The notes beneath the pieces were generated by a model that was given only the letters and a program-made list of their open reading frames with translations, did not search any database and was not told the DNA's origin. From an uncultured Lachnospiraceae bacterium (GTDB lineage Bacteria > Bacillota > Clostridia > Lachnospirales > Lachnospiraceae): a stretch of 64,000 bases of DNA. A program made the translations under genes and the position numbers. Below, in pieces: positions 16,773 through 25,951 of this stretch (position 1 is the first letter of the stretch; the number at the start of each line of letters is the position of its first letter). The DNA is taken from assembly GCA_900544445.1 (NCBI GenBank), contig UQVK01000001.1, positions 47,489-111,488 on the forward strand, written 5' to 3'.

Positions 16773-18185
16773 ATGAAAAAACCGAACATTTTATTTATTC
16801 TGCTGGATGATATGGGCTGGAAGGATCTGGCCTGTACGGGAAGCACCTTTTATGAGACGCCGAATATCGACAGGCTTTCCAGGGAGGGGATGAGCTTCAC
16901 GAATGCCTATGCCTCCTGTCCGGTTTGTTCCCCTTCCAGGGCCAGCTTTCTGACCGGAAAATATCCTGCAAGGCTGGGGCTGACGGACTGGATCGATATG
17001 GATGGAACCTGCCATCCGCTTCGGGGCCGGGTGATCGACGCGCCGTATGTGAAGCATATTCCGGAGGGGGAATATACGGTGGCGCAGGCGCTGCGCGACG
17101 GCGGCTATGCGGCATGGCATGTGGGAAAATGGCATCTGGGAGGAGAAGCGTATTATCCGGATAAGGAGGGCTTCGATGTCAACATCGGAGGCTGCTCCTG
17201 GGGCCACCCGCATCAGGGGTATTTCGCACCCTATGGAATCGAAACCCTTCCGGAAGGCCCGGATGGAGAATACCTGACGGACCGCATTACAGATGAGGCC
17301 ATCCGGCTCATCCGTTCTCATGACGGGGAAAAGCCCTTTTTCCTGAATCTGTGCCACTATGCGGTGCATGAGCCCATCCAGGTGAAGCCGGAGGATCGGG
17401 AGCGGTTTGTAAGAAAAGCGAGGGAGCTGGGGCTGGATCAGGAAACCGCGCTGGTGGAAGGAGAGCTGATGCACACGGAGGATAAGGCGGGAAAAAGGGT
17501 GATGCGCCGCGTCCTTCAGTCGGATCCGGACTATGCTGCCATGATCTGGAATCTGGACTGGAACATCGGAAGGCTTCTGCATGCGCTTGAGGAGAGCGGT
17601 CAGGCCGAAAATACGGTGGTGATTTTCACCTCAGACAACGGCGGACTTTCCACCAGCGAGGGCTCGCCTACCTGCAATCTTCCGGCAAGGGAAGGAAAGG
17701 GCTGGATGGAAGAAGGCGGAATCCGGGTGCCGCTGCTGATCCGTTTCCCCGGCAGGATAAAGCCGGGAACCCGATGCGATGTGCCTGTGACCACCACCGA
17801 TTTTTACCCGACCTTCCTGGAGCTTGCGGGCCTTCCGGAAAGAAAGGAACAGCATTGTGACGGAAGAAGCATTGTTCCGCTTCTGCGCGGAGAAGCCATG
17901 CCGGAGCATCCTTTATTCTGGCATTATCCGCATTATGGAAACCAGGGCGGAGTGCCGGGATCTTCCGTGCGGCTGGGACGGTACAAGCTGATCGAGTCTC
18001 TGGAAGACCACAGCCTGCGGTTGTACGATCTGGAAACGGATTTTGGAGAAACCCGGAATCTGGCAGAGGAAAAACCGGAGCTTGCGGCGAAGCTCCTTCT
18101 CATGCTTCACGGCTGGCAGAGGGACGTTGAAGCTGCGTTCCCGTCTCCCAATCCGGAGTGGAAGCCGTTGGATAATCGGGAATAG
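16773..18185 (+). CDS. Cys-type sulfatase, second paralogue
   Basis: The 470-aa product is an arylsulfatase-type enzyme. Metal Asp pair 'LLDDMGW' lies at residues 11-17 and the formylglycine motif 'CSPSRASFLTG' starts at C52. 'VGKWHLGGE' is near 115, 'YAVHEPIQ' near 196 and 'FTSDNGGLS' near 290. No signal peptide is visible. It is clearly diverged from the first sulfatase (Ser instead of Ala in CxPxR), so the two probably cleave different sulfate positions. The RBS is AAGGAGG. Like the first, it needs Cys-to-formylglycine maturation by an anaerobic enzyme not seen here. Confidence 0.91.
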   Translation: MKKPNILFILLDDMGWKDLACTGSTFYETPNIDRLSREGMSFTNAYASCPVCSPSRASFLTGKYPARLGLTDWIDMDGTCHPLRGRVIDAPYVKHIPEGEYTVAQALRDGGYAAWHVGKWHLGGEAYYPDKEGFDVNIGGCSWGHPHQGYFAPYGIETLPEGPDGEYLTDRITDEAIRLIRSHDGEKPFFLNLCHYAVHEPIQVKPEDRERFVRKARELGLDQETALVEGELMHTEDKAGKRVMRRVLQSDPDYAAMIWNLDWNIGRLLHALEESGQAENTVVIFTSDNGGLSTSEGSPTCNLPAREGKGWMEEGGIRVPLLIRFPGRIKPGTRCDVPVTTTDFYPTFLELAGLPERKEQHCDGRSIVPLLRGEAMPEHPLFWHYPHYGNQGGVPGSSVRLGRYKLIESLEDHSLRLYDLETDFGETRNLAEEKPELAAKLLLMLHGWQRDVEAAFPSPNPEWKPLDNRE

Positions 18186-18191
18186 CCGGAC

Positions 18192-18232
18192 AGACAAAGG
18201 CCCCCGCACAGTGCGGAGGCCCTTTTGTCTTA
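18192..18232 (+). terminator. Intrinsic terminator after sulfatase 2
   Basis: A stem AGACAAAGG...CCTTTTGTCT with a GC-rich inner helix; the U tract lies within the distal arm. It resembles the terminator of sulfatase 1 and is fused to the second repeat copy in the same way. Confidence 0.75.
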
Positions 18233-18359
18233 TGAGGGGGGAGATAGTGTAACGATAGATGTTGTTTGTTCATCTATCTGTCATTTATGATACACGGAAA
18301 ATGTGTCCGGAATATGTCTGAATTCAAAAATTGCCATAAAAATTATGAAGGTTTTCTTT
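18227..18359. repeat. Sulfatase-downstream repeat, copy 2
   Basis: The partner of 16462-16590, in the same orientation and position relative to the sulfatase gene. The best-conserved block is the first 30 nt. Confidence 0.75.
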
Positions 18360-18434
18360 ATTTTCCCTTAAATGAAGCAAAAGGTGGATGCGGCTGAGGC
18401 CCGGCCTCCGGAAAACGGCCGTGGAGGAAATATA

Positions 18435-18463
18435 TTGACGCAGTGTCAGAATAATGTTATAGT
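18435..18463 (+). promoter_or_regulatory. Promoter of the DUF362 gene
   Basis: TTGACG, a 17-nt spacer, then TATAGT. The -35 lies inside the first operator-like dyad. Confidence 0.7.
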
Positions 18464-18491
18464 TTGGATGATGACATTGTGTCAGAATATT
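18435..18491. promoter_or_regulatory. Two copies of a TGAC-N5-GTCA operator
   Basis: Two 21-nt sites (18435-18455 and 18471-18491, 36 nt apart) match at 16 of 21 positions. Both have TGAC-N5-GTCA followed by GAATA; the second has the perfect dyad TGACA-TTG-TGTCA. One covers the -35, the other lies just past the predicted transcription start, a repressor-like arrangement. The Crp/Fnr-family gene downstream is the natural candidate to bind here (inference). Confidence 0.6.
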
Positions 18492-18566
18492 GCGGCTGCC
18501 CGGAGCAAAACCGATCAGGAGCCGCTTTGAAGAGATTTGTAAAAGAAGGAAGGAGAGGAGACGGCA

Positions 18567-19457
18567 ATGAAGGCAAAGGTTTATTTTACCCGTGAAATTA
18601 CGCCGGAAAAGGTGGTTGAGCTGTATCACAGACTGGGCGTGGAACTGCCCGGAAAAGTGGCGGTCAAGGTTCATTCCGGAGAAAAGGGAAATCAGAATTT
18701 TCTGCGTCCGGAGTTCTGGAAGCCCATGGTAGAGGAAGTGAATGGCACCATTGTGGAATGCAACACCGCATACGGCGATGCGGCAGGCGGCGTGCGCGAC
18801 CATACGGAAGCTCACATGAAGCTGATGGAAGAGCATGGCTGGACGCAGCATTTTGACGTGGACATCATGGACGCGGAAGGCCCGGACATCGTCTGGCCCA
18901 TCCCGAACGGAAAGATTCTGAAGGAAAACCATCTGGGGAAAAATATTCTGAACTACGATTCCATGCTCGTTCTCGCCCATTTCAAGGGACATCCCATGGG
19001 CGGCTACGGCGGAGCGCTCAAGCAGCTTGCCATCGGATGCGCCAGCCGCGCGGGCAAGGCGCTGATCCATTCGGCGGGAAAGACGGACGACCGTTTTGAG
19101 ACCTGGAAGCAGCACGCGAGCAGCGTGGAATTCCCGGAAGCAATGGCTGACGCCGCCATGAGCGTGGTGGAACATTTCCAGGGAAAAATCGCCTTCATCA
19201 ACGTGATGAAGAATCTTTCCGTGGACTGTGACTGCTGCGTGGTGGCAGAGGATCCCTGCATGAAGGACATCGGCATGCTGGCTTCCCTTGATCCGGTGGC
19301 CATCGACCAGGCCTGCATGGATCTGATTACCGGCTCCGACGATCCGGGACGGGAGCATTTCATGGAACGCGTGAACAGCCGCAACGGCATCCATACCATT
19401 GAGGCTGCGGCTGAGCTTGGCTTTGGATCACGGGAGTATGAGCTCGTAGAGATCTGA
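18567..19457 (+). CDS. DUF362 domain-containing protein
   Basis: The 296-aa product is soluble and a single DUF362 domain almost end to end. Recognisable segments are 'VAVKVHSGEKGNQNFLRPEF' (about 30-49), 'LAHFKGHPMGGYGGALKQ' (about 135-152), 'SVDCDCC' (about 220) and 'ASLDPVAIDQACMDLI'. The family is associated with iron-sulfur proteins. This copy lacks the added ferredoxin domain, although 'CDCC' could bind metal. Its reaction is unknown. The RBS is GGAGAGGAG. A weak A/T hairpin follows. Confidence 0.82.
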   Translation: MKAKVYFTREITPEKVVELYHRLGVELPGKVAVKVHSGEKGNQNFLRPEFWKPMVEEVNGTIVECNTAYGDAAGGVRDHTEAHMKLMEEHGWTQHFDVDIMDAEGPDIVWPIPNGKILKENHLGKNILNYDSMLVLAHFKGHPMGGYGGALKQLAIGCASRAGKALIHSAGKTDDRFETWKQHASSVEFPEAMADAAMSVVEHFQGKIAFINVMKNLSVDCDCCVVAEDPCMKDIGMLASLDPVAIDQACMDLITGSDDPGREHFMERVNSRNGIHTIEAAAELGFGSREYELVEI

Positions 19458-19477
19458 GTATTTTATTATAAAGAAAG

Positions 19478-19514
19478 AAAAAAGAAGGGGCTGTCCGTCA
19501 GTCTCTTCTTTTTT
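19478..19514 (+). terminator. Weak AT-rich terminator
   Basis: AAAAAAGAAG (19478-19487) is complementary to CTTCTTTTTT (19505-19514), giving a U-rich 3' arm after the DUF362 gene. Confidence 0.5.
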
Positions 19515-19540
19515 ATCCATCATAATCAGACCTCCTTGAC

Positions 19541-19562
19541 TGTATGGACATACTATAATACG
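19541..19562 (+). promoter_or_regulatory. Probable promoter and operator of the Crp/Fnr gene
   Basis: TATAAT is immediately preceded by GTATGGACATAC, a 12-nt dyad (GTATG/CATAC). TTGACT further upstream is only 12 nt from the -10, so the true -35 is unclear and activation by a bound protein is possible. Confidence 0.4.
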
Positions 19563-19608
19563 ATAATCACAACGAGTATGTTGGAATTACAACAATAAGG
19601 AGGCTTTT

Positions 19609-20268
19609 GTGGAAAAATATACGGATGTGCTGAAAAATACGAAATTGTTTGCCGGTGTGGGCGAAGAAGAGATCGGGACCATGTTGGACTGCCTGGGCGC
19701 GGCGCTTCGTCAATATAGAAAAGGCGACTATGTTTACCGGGCGGGAGAGTATGTTCGCAGCCTGACGGTACTGGTCGAGGGCTGTCTGCATATCCAGAAG
19801 GACGATTACTGGGGAAACCGTGCCATTTTGGGAGACGTTGCGGTGGGGGAAATGTTCGGCGAGGCGTATGTGTCGCCCGAAAGCGGCGCGCTGTTAAACG
19901 ACGTGGTCGCGGTTGAGGACAGCGCCGTTCTGTTTTTCGATATTCAGCGGATTCTTACGGTATGCCCTTCTGCCTGTAAATTCCATTCCCTGACCGTAAA
20001 AAATCTTTTTTTCGCAATCTCCGAAAAGAACAGGAAGCTGGTGTCCAAACTCGGCCACATTTCCAACCGGACGACACGGGAGAAGCTGCTTTCCTATCTC
20101 TCCGATGAAGCGCAGCGCAGCAGAAGCGCTTCCTTCTCCATTCCCTTCAACCGTCAGCAGCTTGCGGATTTTCTGTCGGTTGACCGCAGCGCCATGTCCA
20201 ATGAGCTGGGGAAGATGCGCAAGGAGGGATTGATTGAATTTCATAAAAATCAATTTACCCTGTTGTAG
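19609..20268 (+). CDS. Crp/Fnr-family transcriptional regulator
   Basis: The 219-aa regulator has a cyclic-nucleotide-binding-like beta roll (residues 10-120, with 'RKGDYVYRAGEY' and 'GEMFGEAYV') and a C-terminal winged helix ('RTTREKLLSYLSDEA', 'FNRQQLADFLSVDRSAMSNE', residues 150-219). It lacks the N-terminal four-Cys pattern of FNR. The start is GTG after AAGGAGG. The upstream region carries the palindrome GTATG-GA-CATAC directly before TATAAT, a likely operator. It probably controls itself, the DUF362 gene and perhaps the MFS gene. Confidence 0.88.
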   Translation: MEKYTDVLKNTKLFAGVGEEEIGTMLDCLGAALRQYRKGDYVYRAGEYVRSLTVLVEGCLHIQKDDYWGNRAILGDVAVGEMFGEAYVSPESGALLNDVVAVEDSAVLFFDIQRILTVCPSACKFHSLTVKNLFFAISEKNRKLVSKLGHISNRTTREKLLSYLSDEAQRSRSASFSIPFNRQQLADFLSVDRSAMSNELGKMRKEGLIEFHKNQFTLL

Positions 20269-20364
20269 CGTCTGGAAGAACCTGAAAAAAGCGGATAGAA
20301 ATCGGCACGGGAATGTGATAGAATTTCCCTTGACTATAACGATTGACTGAGGGCAGGAAGAAAC

Positions 20365-21666
20365 ATGAATATTAAGTACACAATGAAAAGACTGAGAAAG
20401 CATCCCCTTGTGGAGGTCCTTGCGCGCAATGGGGGAAATCCGCGGACGCTGGTGCTGATTGAGCCTCTGTGGGGGATTCCGTACAACCTGATTGCGCCAT
20501 TTGCCACGCTGTATATGTATACGCAGGGGATCACGGACGTTCAGATCGGGACGATTCTTTCCGTTTCCATGGTTGTGCAGGTGTTTTTTTCCTTCTTCGG
20601 CGGGATTCTGACGGACAAGCTTGGCCGGAAATTCACCACCATGATGGGAGATTTCTTCGGATGGGCAATGGCCTGTCTGGTGTGGTCCGTTTCTCATAAT
20701 TTCTGGCTTTTTCTGCTGGCGGCCATTCTGAACTGCTTTGAGCAGATCAACCAGACGGCATGGTACTGTCTGCTGATCGAAGATGCGGAGCCGAAGGATC
20801 TGGTCGGACTGTATACCTGGGTGAATATCGGGGGCATGGTCGCCATCTTTTTCGCGCCCCTTTCCGGGCTGTTCATCAATTCCTATTCGGTGGTTCCGGT
20901 TCTCCGGGTGCTGTATTTTATTTTCGCTCTGACCATGATGGCAAAAACGCTGATCACCTTCCGGTTCTGCCGGGAAACCAGGCAGGGTAAGATCCGCAGG
21001 GCCGAGACGAAAAATGTTTCCGTTTCCCGCATGCTTGGGGAATACCGGCAGCTGATTCCCAGAGTGCTGAAGAACAGGGGAATCATGAAGGCGGTCGCCG
21101 TATCGGTGATTCTGTATATTACAAATATGATCAGCACAAATTTCTTCAGCCTGTATGTGACGCAGAGGCTTGGAATCTCTGATCAGTATCTTGCGGTGTT
21201 CCCGATCCTGAACGCGGCGGTGATGCTGGTTTTCATGGTGGGAATCCAGCCCCGGATGAACAGCGTGAAATTTCGGCTTCCTTTGTGGTGCGGGCTGATT
21301 CTGTACGCCTGCGCGGTAACCCTGCTGATTCTGATTCCTGCCAGCAGCCTTGGCCTCGTTATTCTTTATGTGTTCGTATGGGCCGCGGGAGGCGCGCTGG
21401 TGGCTCCGCGCAAGGACGCGCTGATCCAGCTGAATATCAATCCGCAGGAGCGGGCGAGGATCAACGCTCTGATTATGGCCTCTACCATTGCGTTTTCTTC
21501 TCCTTTTGGCTACCTTGCGGGGTGGCTGTCCAGCCTGGACCGCAGGCTGCCCTTTGTGTTCATGCTCGCTCTTTTCCTGGCGGCAATGGTGATCGTCGGA
21601 CGCATTCAGGAGCCGAAGCTGGGGCAGACGGATGGCGGTGCTGCGGATGGGGAAGAAGAGGATTGA
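20365..21666 (+). CDS. Major facilitator superfamily transporter
   Basis: The 433-aa product has twelve predicted membrane helices. The signature loop between TM2 and TM3 is 'GGILTDKLGRKFTTMMGD' (about residues 76-93). A central cytoplasmic stretch ('RFCRETRQGKIRRAE') separates the halves, and the tail is acidic ('DGGAADGEEED'). The substrate cannot be told; the family exports drugs or moves sugars. It follows the Crp/Fnr gene in the same direction after about 95 nt. Confidence 0.88.
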   Translation: MNIKYTMKRLRKHPLVEVLARNGGNPRTLVLIEPLWGIPYNLIAPFATLYMYTQGITDVQIGTILSVSMVVQVFFSFFGGILTDKLGRKFTTMMGDFFGWAMACLVWSVSHNFWLFLLAAILNCFEQINQTAWYCLLIEDAEPKDLVGLYTWVNIGGMVAIFFAPLSGLFINSYSVVPVLRVLYFIFALTMMAKTLITFRFCRETRQGKIRRAETKNVSVSRMLGEYRQLIPRVLKNRGIMKAVAVSVILYITNMISTNFFSLYVTQRLGISDQYLAVFPILNAAVMLVFMVGIQPRMNSVKFRLPLWCGLILYACAVTLLILIPASSLGLVILYVFVWAAGGALVAPRKDALIQLNINPQERARINALIMASTIAFSSPFGYLAGWLSSLDRRLPFVFMLALFLAAMVIVGRIQEPKLGQTDGGAADGEEED

Positions 21667-22080
21667 GAAATGAAGTTCCTTCCTCTGGCGTGCTGTGAAT
21701 GCCGCTTTCTCCGCCGCGCCGGAAGCGGTGATCCAATCAAAGCGGCCGGATGATTTTTGATAAGGGTCATTGGCATGGTCCACCATTTCTCTTCCGTATG
21801 CCGTAGAGTTTACAGCCTCAATACAGGCCATGATGCGGCCTGCGGGGGAACGGCTGCGGCGTTTGCGCCTGTCATGCCCGCAGCCTGCGGCCGGACGGCC
21901 CGGGGATTGCGGAATCCCTGAAAATATCGGCAAATACGGTCAATCCCACATCTCCGGAACCATGTGGAAACGGAATGCACAGAACCGGAAAGTCCCCGGA
22001 CAGGAGTATGCTTTTCCGGGGGAGAGGCGCCCGGAACGGGCTGTGGGGCTCACCCGTTTCAGGGGTCAAAATGGGTGATG
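21667..22080. other. Non-coding stretch, possibly decayed minus-strand gene
   Basis: No convincing gene. On the minus strand two short frames read as protein-like: one at 22069-21872 ('SGDFPVLCIPFPHGSGDVGL') and another before about 21700 ('MACIEAVNSTAYGREMVDHA'). They are in different frames with no start-RBS, so a frameshifted remnant is possible. I do not recognise the family. Confidence 0.25.
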
Positions 22081-22307
22081 GTATTTCTCTTTTTTTTTCC
22101 TGTATAATGTAAATGCGGTCGCGAAAGCACCGCCCGGAATGGCGGCGGAGCCTGCCGCAGAATTGCAGGAAGAAAGGTTGAAAAATAAGCCCGATGGTTT
22201 ATTTTTCAATCAGGATTTTCGCCGAATTGTCGCAAATCCCGTTATCGCAGCGCCGAACTGGGGGTTCGGCGTGCGGGCCTCAGCAGTGCTTCGGCATGGA
22301 GGTAAAG
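22081..22307. other. Intergenic region with two perfect hairpins
   Basis: It contains TTGAAAAATAA/TTATTTTTCAA (22178-22188/22199-22209) and CGCCGAAC/GTTCGGCG (22251-22258/22264-22271). No gene is evident. Confidence 0.5.
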
Positions 22308-22479
<172 letters not shown>

Positions 22480-22502
<23 letters not shown>

Positions 22503-22833
22503 GTTTGAGGGGGAGGTAATTGAAGTTCCCGTCTATTGGGACGACCATCTGAAGCGATATGCAGAGGACTACAGGGATTACTGTGAACAGCCGGGCTGTA
22601 CTCCGGCGGGCCGTCCCATTCTTTTAACCATCGAAGACGCCTGCCCTCACGCCGAAATGGTGGACGACGACCCGGCCGGCATTGACTGCGGCTCCTGCCG
22701 CCACTACCATCAATTCCCCGGCTCTCTGCTGGGGGTATGCAATAACGGGAAACGGAGAAGGAAAAAAGGACGCTCCTGCAGGAACACCTTAACCCCAGAA
22801 ACCAAGGAGGAAACATCATGCGAAAACGACTGA
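22480..22833 (+). CDS. Small Cys-rich hypothetical protein
   Basis: The 117-aa product has 'EDACPHAEMVDDDPAGIDCG' then 'SCRHYHQFPGSLLGVCNNGK' (residues about 50-90), with several Cys and His that could bind a metal. The tail is basic. I know similar short proteins from mobile or accessory regions of Firmicutes, without function. The RBS is AAAGGAGG. The end overlaps the start of the surface protein gene by 16 nt, so the two are probably cotranscribed. Confidence 0.65.
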
Positions 22834-25800
22834 CAGCAGCATTTATGTGCCTGTGTCTGCTGGTTACGCTACTCCCGGCCACGGCCTTTGCCGATGGAAA
22901 GCCGGACAGAGACCCGTCACCAGCAGAGAGCGGCCTGTGCGAACATCACCCGAGGCATGACGAAGCTTGCGGCTACACCGGGGGCAGCGAGGGAAGTCCC
23001 TGCACCCATGAACATGACGAGGCCTGCTATACCCTTGTGACGAGCTGCGTCCATGAACACGGCCCGGAGTGTTACCCGGTCCAAAGCGTGTCGGAGAATA
23101 CCGCCGCCCTGCCGGAGGCGGAGGAACCGGCAGAAGCCGTTGAACCGACGGCCTGCACCCATGTATGCAGCGAAGAAAGCGGGTGTATCACAAAAGTTCC
23201 GGACTGCGGGCATGAACATGACGAGGCATGCGGTTATGCTCCGGCTGAGGACGGGACACCCTGTGCATATGTCTGCAGGATTTGCAATCCCCAGGACGGC
23301 GGGAGCGAGGAGGAAACCGGGCCGGAGGCTGAGTGTATCTGCACAGAACTGTGTACCGGGGACAACATCAATGGGGAATGCCCGTTGTGCGGCGCCGGGG
23401 GAGCGGATCTGACCGCCTGTAAAGGAGTGGAGAGCCAGCCGGACACACAGGCAAAAGCGGCGCCGGCCCGGGCAATCACCCCGAGAATTGCCTATGATAC
23501 CCTCTGGATCGGAAATACCCGCATCACAGACAGCGGTTACTGGACAACAGACGGGAATGGCAATCTGACGGCTTCCGATGCCGGCAATTATAATGTAGCC
23601 TTTGACGCAGACACCAGTACCCTGACGCTGAACAATGCGAACATTGCAGGACAATATGATTTTAACTACAATAATTACGACGCAGGTATTTTGGTATATA
23701 GCAGTTCCAATGCTGTGTCTCTGAACATCCAGGTCGCAGGGAACAATGTGGTTTCCGGAAGCATTGGGATTTATGCGTTGTCGAACGGGGGCGAGGTATT
23801 CGTGACCATCAGCGGAGGAGGCAGCTTGACAGCCAGTGGAGGTTCGGGTGGGATTAGGGTACAGAGCAATGTTGGCAATGCGGAAATGACCATTGAGGGC
23901 GCTGCAGTGGAGGCTAGTGGTGGCTCCTCTTATATTGGAGTCATGGTGCAGGCTGGTGAAAGTTCCTCAGGATCTTTGTCTGTGGATGGCGGTAGCCTGA
24001 CCGCTAGTGGGCGTAAAGGAATTCTATTTCCAATAGGGAGTCCTTCTCTGAACGTCAACGATAGCACTATCATCCGAGCCAGCGGTGGGATAGCTGCCGG
24101 CATCAACGAGGATGTGACCGTTCCCACTGAGGGCACAGGCATTGTCTTTAATGGAAGTACCGGCACTGTGTACGGCAATGCCAGCTTACAGAAGGATCTG
24201 ATCATTGGCGAGGGTGAGAGCCTGACATTGGATAAAGGGGCAAGCCTGAACGCCAATGGCCACAATGTGATCGTGGATGGCGGCACACTGGACGAAGGGA
24301 TAAAGAACAGCCTGGGCGACAGTGTGAAGTATACGCCCACAATTACAACCACAAGCCTGTCAAACGGCACTGCAGAGGCAGCGTACAGCACAACTCTTTT
24401 GGCAGATGGTACGGCTCCGATCACATGGAGTGTCACCAGCGGTTCCCTGCCGGAAGGCTTGAGCCTGGACGCAGGTACCGGTGTGATTTCCGGCACACCT
24501 ACGGCAGAAGGGGGAAGTACGTTCATTGTGGAAGCAGCTAACGATTATGGTTCTGACAGCAGGGAATTTACTTTGAGCATTGATAAACCGGTGGTTATTC
24601 CTGTTACCGGCGTGAAACTGGACAAGACAAGCCTGACCTTGCAGGAAACGGGCAGCGATACCCTGACAGCCACGGTGGAGCCTGCCGATGCTGCCAATAA
24701 AGGTTTGACCTGGCAATGGCAGATAAGTAGGGACGACGGAACCACATGGGTGGACATTGACGGCGCAACCGGCAGCAGCTACATGATCCAGGCCGTCACA
24801 ATGGATATGGATGGCAATCAATACCGTTGTACCGTGGAGGGCGCGGACGGCAACAGCGTTACCAGCAACGCTGCAACCCTGACGGTCGCCCCCGGCAATA
24901 CACCGTGACAGTGGAAACTGTCGGAAACGGCACCGCGTCTGCATCTGCAGCCGCTGCTGTGGCGGGAACGACGATTACCCTGACCGCCTCCGCCGCCGGC
25001 GGTTATCACATGGAACGGTGGGAAGCTGTTTCCGGTAATATCACCATCGACAACAACGCCTTTACCATGCCTGCCGAAAATGTGATTGTCAGAGCGGTGT
25101 TTGCCCCCGATGCTGGCGGAGACAGCAGCACGGACGGCGGCCATACCGCAGATGAGAAAACGGATGAGAAGGATTCCGGTTCCCTGTCCGGCGGTATCAG
25201 TATCCGGCAGGAAACGGACGGTCCCTTTACCGATGTGTTAAAGGACGACCGGTTCTATAACGAGGTGATGTTTGTCTGGCAGAACGGCCTGATGGACGGA
25301 ACCGGTGCCTTCACCTTCAGCCCGGATGCGCCCATTACCCGGGCTCAGACCGCCCTGATTTTCTTCCGCCTGGCCGGGAGCCCGGAGGTGGAAGGAGACA
25401 GTCCCTTTACCGATGTGGAGAACAGCCCGGCCACAGCATGGTATTATGATGCGGCGCTTTGGGCGCACCAGAAGGGGATTGTGGCAGGCTACGCGGATCA
25501 TACCTGGCACCCGGCAGATCCGGTCAGCCTTGAGCAGCTTGCGGTTATGTTCCGCAACTATGCGAACTACAGAGGATACGATCTGACCGCGGTGGATGAT
25601 CTTTCCGGCTATGCCGATGCCGGGGAGGTGACCGAATGGGCAAAGGAGTCGGTCAGATGGGCGGCGGACAGAGGCATGATGAACGGCGGAAGCAGCGCGG
25701 TTCTTAACCCGGCAGGCATCGTCACCCGCGCCCGGGCGGCTTTCATGCTCTGCCGTTTCATTGAGAGTAACAGCCTTGTGCCGTCTGCCGCCTTCCCCGG

Positions 25801-25885
25801 AGAGAACGGGGACCTGGCAGGAACGGGCGGCGCAGGCGGCTGGATACAACAGATCGTTGGCTTCCGGGATCTTCCTGCCGGCTAA
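22818..25885 (+). pseudogene. Large secreted SLH surface protein gene, split by a frameshift
   Basis: A signal peptide ('RLTAAFMCLCLLVTLLPATAFA') begins the first frame (22818-24908). A Cys/His-rich region follows with several 'HEHDEACGY'-type repeats (about residues 35-200), then beta-helix-like repeats, a putative Ig domain ('GTPTAEGGSTFIVEAANDYG') and a Big-type domain. This frame stops at 24908. The other frame continues from about 24897 with 'QYTVTVETVGNGTA' and carries three SLH domains to 25885. One extra C in GTCGCCCCCGG (24888-24898) would join them as VAPRQYTVTVE. So this is one gene of about 1020 codons with a 1-nt loss, a sequencing error, or a variable C tract. Confidence 0.8.
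25210..25770 (+). other. Three SLH domains of the frameshifted surface protein
   Basis: Three S-layer homology repeats: 'PFTDVLKDDRFYNEVMFV' with 'PITRAQTALIFFRLAG'; 'PFTDVENSPATAWYYDAALW' with 'PVSLEQLAVMFRNYA'; and 'YADAGEVTEWAKESVRWAAD' with 'IVTRARAAFMLCRFI'. They would bind secondary cell-wall polymer. They lie beyond the frameshift and so would be lost from the main product. Confidence 0.85.
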
Positions 25886-25899
25886 ATACAGGAGATGGT

Positions 25900-25928
25900 T
25901 TGACGCAGCCTCAAAACACAGATATAAT
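25900..25928 (+). promoter_or_regulatory. Promoter of the second TetR gene
   Basis: TTGACG, a 17-nt spacer, then TATAAT; the start codon is 24 nt downstream, so the leader is very short. Confidence 0.75.
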
Positions 25929-25951
25929 GTCCTTACAAAGGAGTGAGAGCT

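Noticed and set aside
19894..21933. Minus-strand ORF of 679 codons opposite the Crp/Fnr and MFS genes
   Set aside because: Spans two well-identified genes on the other strand; translation is Arg/His/Gln-rich without domains.
24827..25885. SLH-containing ORF as an independent gene starting at 24827
   Set aside because: Its first 24 codons are an out-of-frame copy of the upstream domain; it reads as the frameshifted continuation of the 22818 gene.
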